Assembly (NCBI GenBank): GCA_964550345.1
Contig: CAZJYZ010000004.1
Coordinates: 35,476-99,475 of the forward strand
DNA: 64,000 nt
DNA from: JAAEUB01 sp964550345
GTDB taxonomy: Bacteria > Pseudomonadota > Alphaproteobacteria > Rhodobacterales > Rhodobacteraceae
Direction of reading: 5' to 3'
Part shown: positions 61,749 to 64,000 of the stretch, one piece after another
How the letters are laid out: each line of letters starts with the position of its first letter
Position numbering within the stretch: position 1 is the stretch's first letter
Notes under the pieces: model-generated
What the model was told of the DNA's origin: nothing
Database searches by the model: none
Seen by the model: only the letters and a program-made list of their open reading frames with translations
Position numbers and translations under genes: made by a program

Positions 61749-62855
61749 ATGAGCAACCCCACCCTTTTAATCCTCGCCGGTGACGGTATCGGCCCCGAAG
61801 TCATGGCCGAAGTTCGCAAGGTCATCAGCTGGTACGGCGACAAGCGTGGCCTTGCTTTTGATGTCGACGAAGATCTTGTTGGCGGGTGCGCCTATGACGC
61901 CCACGGCACCCCCCTGACCGATGAAACCATGGCCCGCGCGCAAGAGGTTGACGCGGTGCTGCTGGGCGCTGTCGGCGGGCCAAAATACGACGATCTCGAC
62001 TTCTCCATAAAACCAGAACGCGGGTTGTTGCGGCTACGCAAGGAAATGGACCTTTTCGCCAATCTGCGCCCGGCCCAATGCTTTGATGCGTTGGCGGATT
62101 TCTCCAGCCTGAAAAAGGACGTGGTATCGGGGCTTGATATCATGATCGTGCGCGAACTTACCTCGGGCGTCTATTTTGGCGAACCGCGCGGTATCATCAA
62201 CGAAGGTAATGAACGCGTCGGCATCAATACCCAGCGCTATACGGAAAGTGAAATTGCGCGTGTTGCGCGCGCCGCTTTTGAGCTTGCACGCAAGCGCGGC
62301 GGAAAGCTCTGCTCGATGGAAAAGGCCAACGTGATGGAATCGGGCATCCTGTGGCGCGATGTTGTGAACGAAGTGCACGCTAAGGATTATTCGGATATCG
62401 AGCTCAGCCACATGTACGCCGATGCAGGTGCCATGCAGCTGACACGCTGGCCCAAGCAGTTTGATGTGATTGTCACCGACAACCTGTTTGGCGACCTTCT
62501 GTCTGACCTCGCAGCCATGCTGACCGGCAGCCTTGGTATGTTGCCCTCCGCCAGCCTTGGCGCGCCGATGGCCAATGGACGCCCCAAGGCGCTTTATGAA
62601 CCCGTGCACGGCTCAGCACCCGACATTGCCGGGCAGGGCAAGGCAAACCCAAGCGCCTGTATCCTCAGCTTTGCTATGGCGTTGCGCTATTCCTTTGATG
62701 AAGGCGACGAGGCGGACCGGCTGGAAGCCGCAGTTGAAAAGGTGCTGGCCGATGGCGTGCGTACCCCGGACCTGCTGCAGGCAGGCGAAGGAACACCGGC
62801 CACAACCAGCGAAATGGGAGACGCGGTTATCGCCGCTCTTGAGGCCAGCCTCTGA
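61749..62855 (+). CDS. leuB: 3-Isopropylmalate dehydrogenase
   Basis: From MSNPTLLILAGDGIGPEV, 368 residues with RBS GGAAGA; the in-frame ATG at 61731 is less well placed. ILAGDGIGPEVMAEV, the substrate segment RGLLRLRKEMDLFANLRP and metal ligands in TDNLFGDLLSDLAAML and NGRPKALYEPVHGSAPDIAGQGKANP are conserved. It decarboxylates 3-isopropylmalate with NAD. It lies 4 kb from leuCD; a strong terminator follows. Confidence 0.97.
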   Translation: MSNPTLLILAGDGIGPEVMAEVRKVISWYGDKRGLAFDVDEDLVGGCAYDAHGTPLTDETMARAQEVDAVLLGAVGGPKYDDLDFSIKPERGLLRLRKEMDLFANLRPAQCFDALADFSSLKKDVVSGLDIMIVRELTSGVYFGEPRGIINEGNERVGINTQRYTESEIARVARAAFELARKRGGKLCSMEKANVMESGILWRDVVNEVHAKDYSDIELSHMYADAGAMQLTRWPKQFDVIVTDNLFGDLLSDLAAMLTGSLGMLPSASLGAPMANGRPKALYEPVHGSAPDIAGQGKANPSACILSFAMALRYSFDEGDEADRLEAAVEKVLADGVRTPDLLQAGEGTPATTSEMGDAVIAALEASL

Positions 62856-62889
62856 CCAAAAGCCCATCGGGCTCATGCAAAAAACTGAA

Positions 62890-62920
62890 AGCCGGAATGC
62901 AGCCGCATTCCGGCTTTTTT
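62890..62920 (+). terminator. Terminator after leuB
   Basis: Perfect 11-bp stem AGCCGGAATGC / GCATTCCGGCT, tetraloop AGCC, then TTTTT; 35 bases after the leuB stop. Confidence 0.92.
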
Positions 62921-62956
62921 GTAAGACAAGTCGGAATCTAGTGCGTAAGAAAGGGT

Positions 62957-63901
62957 ATGAACCTTTCTGGTCCCCTCTATGCCCTGCTGGCTTTTGCTGT
63001 GTTTGCGTCTCATGATGTGATCATCAAGTATCTGGGTGGCACCTATTCGCCGGTGCAAATCATCTTTTATTCAACTCTGTTTTCCTTTCCGCTGATCTTG
63101 CTGATGTTGATGCGCGACAAGACCGAAGGCAATTTCCGACCGGTGCACCCCTACTGGGTTGCTGCCCGCACCGTTGCAGCAGCCATGACCGGGCTATCTG
63201 CCTTCTATGCCTTTTCCGTCCTGCCATTGGCGCAGGTCTATGTGATGCTGTTTGCCTCCCCGCTCCTCATTACGCTTTTGTCGATCCCGATCCTTGGGGA
63301 GCGTGTGGGGTTGCAACGACTGGCCGCCGTGCTGATTGGACTGATCGGCGTGTTCGTCGTTCTGCGTCCCGGTAGCACGCCAATGGGGCTGGGCCATATA
63401 GCCGGGCTGGCCGCAGCAGTGTTTGGGGCGCTTGCCTCGGTCATTGTGCGCAAAATCGGACGTGAGGAGAGAACGGCAGTTTTGATGATGTACCCGATGA
63501 TCACCAATTTCATCGTTATGTCCGCAGCTCTGGCCTTCGTGTACCAGCCGATGCCAATTATCCATTTGGGCGCAATGGGTCTGCTCTCGCTACTGGGCTT
63601 TAGTGCTGGTCTGTTGTTGATCGTGGCGTACCGACACGGGGACGCGGCCATCGTTGCCCCAATGCAGTATTCACAAATCCTCTGGGCCACCGGCTTTGGG
63701 ATATTCCTGTTTGATGAAAAACCAGATGGAACAACTCTGGCTGGCGCTGCAATTATCATCGCTTCGGGGCTCTATATTGTCTTTCGTGAAAGCAGGTTGG
63801 GCAGCCGGTCGAACACGCCGGTTTTACGCACCCGCTCGCGGGGGCCAAGTGCAGCGTCGTTTAGGATTTCACCATTACTGCGCCGCAAACCAAAGCCCTA
63901 A
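62957..63901 (+). CDS. EamA/DMT family transporter
   Basis: The 314-residue protein has ten membrane helices in two EamA repeats; PLYALLAFAVFASHDVIIK opens the first and LGHIAGLAAAVFGALASVI the second. Such proteins export amino acids or metabolites, or import nucleotide sugars in some lines; here the substrate is unknown. It starts 36 bases after the leuB terminator, so it is a separate unit. Confidence 0.88.
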   Translation: MNLSGPLYALLAFAVFASHDVIIKYLGGTYSPVQIIFYSTLFSFPLILLMLMRDKTEGNFRPVHPYWVAARTVAAAMTGLSAFYAFSVLPLAQVYVMLFASPLLITLLSIPILGERVGLQRLAAVLIGLIGVFVVLRPGSTPMGLGHIAGLAAAVFGALASVIVRKIGREERTAVLMMYPMITNFIVMSAALAFVYQPMPIIHLGAMGLLSLLGFSAGLLLIVAYRHGDAAIVAPMQYSQILWATGFGIFLFDEKPDGTTLAGAAIIIASGLYIVFRESRLGSRSNTPVLRTRSRGPSAASFRISPLLRRKPKP

Positions 63902-63949
63902 TCCTCTCTTGCCAATTTCCCCAGCCTGAGCTATCCCGCCCGTCACGGT

Positions 63950-64000
63950 CGGAGTGTAGCTCAGCCTGGTAGAGCACTGTCTTCGGGAGGCAGGGGCCGG
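63950..64000 (+). tRNA. tRNA-Pro(CGG), 3' truncated by window end
   Basis: The acceptor 5' strand CGGAGTG is followed by TA, D arm GCTC...GAGC, and anticodon stem CTGTC/GGCAG with the loop TTCGGGA, giving the anticodon CGG (codon CCG, Pro). The variable and T arms and 3' acceptor lie outside the window. Confidence 0.88.

Noticed and set aside
1..64000. CRISPR arrays, insertion sequences, prophage or replication origins
   Set aside because: No regularly spaced repeats, transposase or phage genes, and no origin-like box clusters were seen on reading both strands.

Overview
The window looks like chromosomal DNA of a marine Rhodobacterales (Roseobacter-group) alphaproteobacterium. The grounds are the RegB/SenC/RegA redox regulon block, the hemD/Mic60-like/hemY block, the fused AddA/AddB recombination genes, leuCD and leuB, and moderate GC with tightly overlapping operons. 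No replicon origin, insertion sequence, prophage or CRISPR array was found. A partial tRNA-Pro lies at the right edge and a partial Nudix gene at the left edge.

Region 1 (1-20.1 kb) is housekeeping. It holds Nudix/CCA-adding/RNA methyltransferase genes, then two L,D-transpeptidases around a CAP-domain lipoprotein. Next comes a long minus-strand operon reading PAS protein, tsaE, amgK, murU, addB, addA, trxA, then the divergent regB / senC-regA redox sensing block. Region 2 (20.1-31.4 kb) holds ahcY, an odd helical/Cys-rich/PDZ protein, trpB and a strongly structured intergenic RNA candidate. EVE, YCII, gpsA and tsaD follow, divergent from hemD, the Mic60-like gene and hemY.

Region 3 (31.4-52.5 kb) is accessory and metabolic. 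One family-5 (peptide/opine-type) ABC importer has a fused double ATPase. A divergent pair follows: an MFS exporter with a His-rich tail and a DUF2946-like protein, sharing a palindromic operator candidate. The DUF2946-like gene leads into a second importer with NikABCDE-like layout. Next to it are a flavin/GcvT demethylase-type oxidoreductase and an M20 hydrolase / diaminopropionate ammonia-lyase / M24 peptidase operon. Together these suggest import and breakdown of an acylated or N-methylated diaminopropionate compound. Just downstream are two eroded RHS (YD-repeat) core fragments around an AT-rich orphan membrane ORF, the scar of a polymorphic-toxin locus.

Region 4 (52.6-64 kb) holds a periplasmic protein, an MscS channel, leuC-leuD, and a membrane protein followed by an endonuclease/exonuclease/phosphatase gene broken by one in-frame stop. 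A divergent epimerase/LysR pair with two matching dyads, leuB, a DMT exporter and the partial tRNA-Pro complete it.

The least explained signals are the 24.5-24.7 kb RNA candidate, the RHS scar with its orphan ORF, the diaminopropionate/demethylase/importer locus and the metal-like MFS/DUF2946/importer locus.
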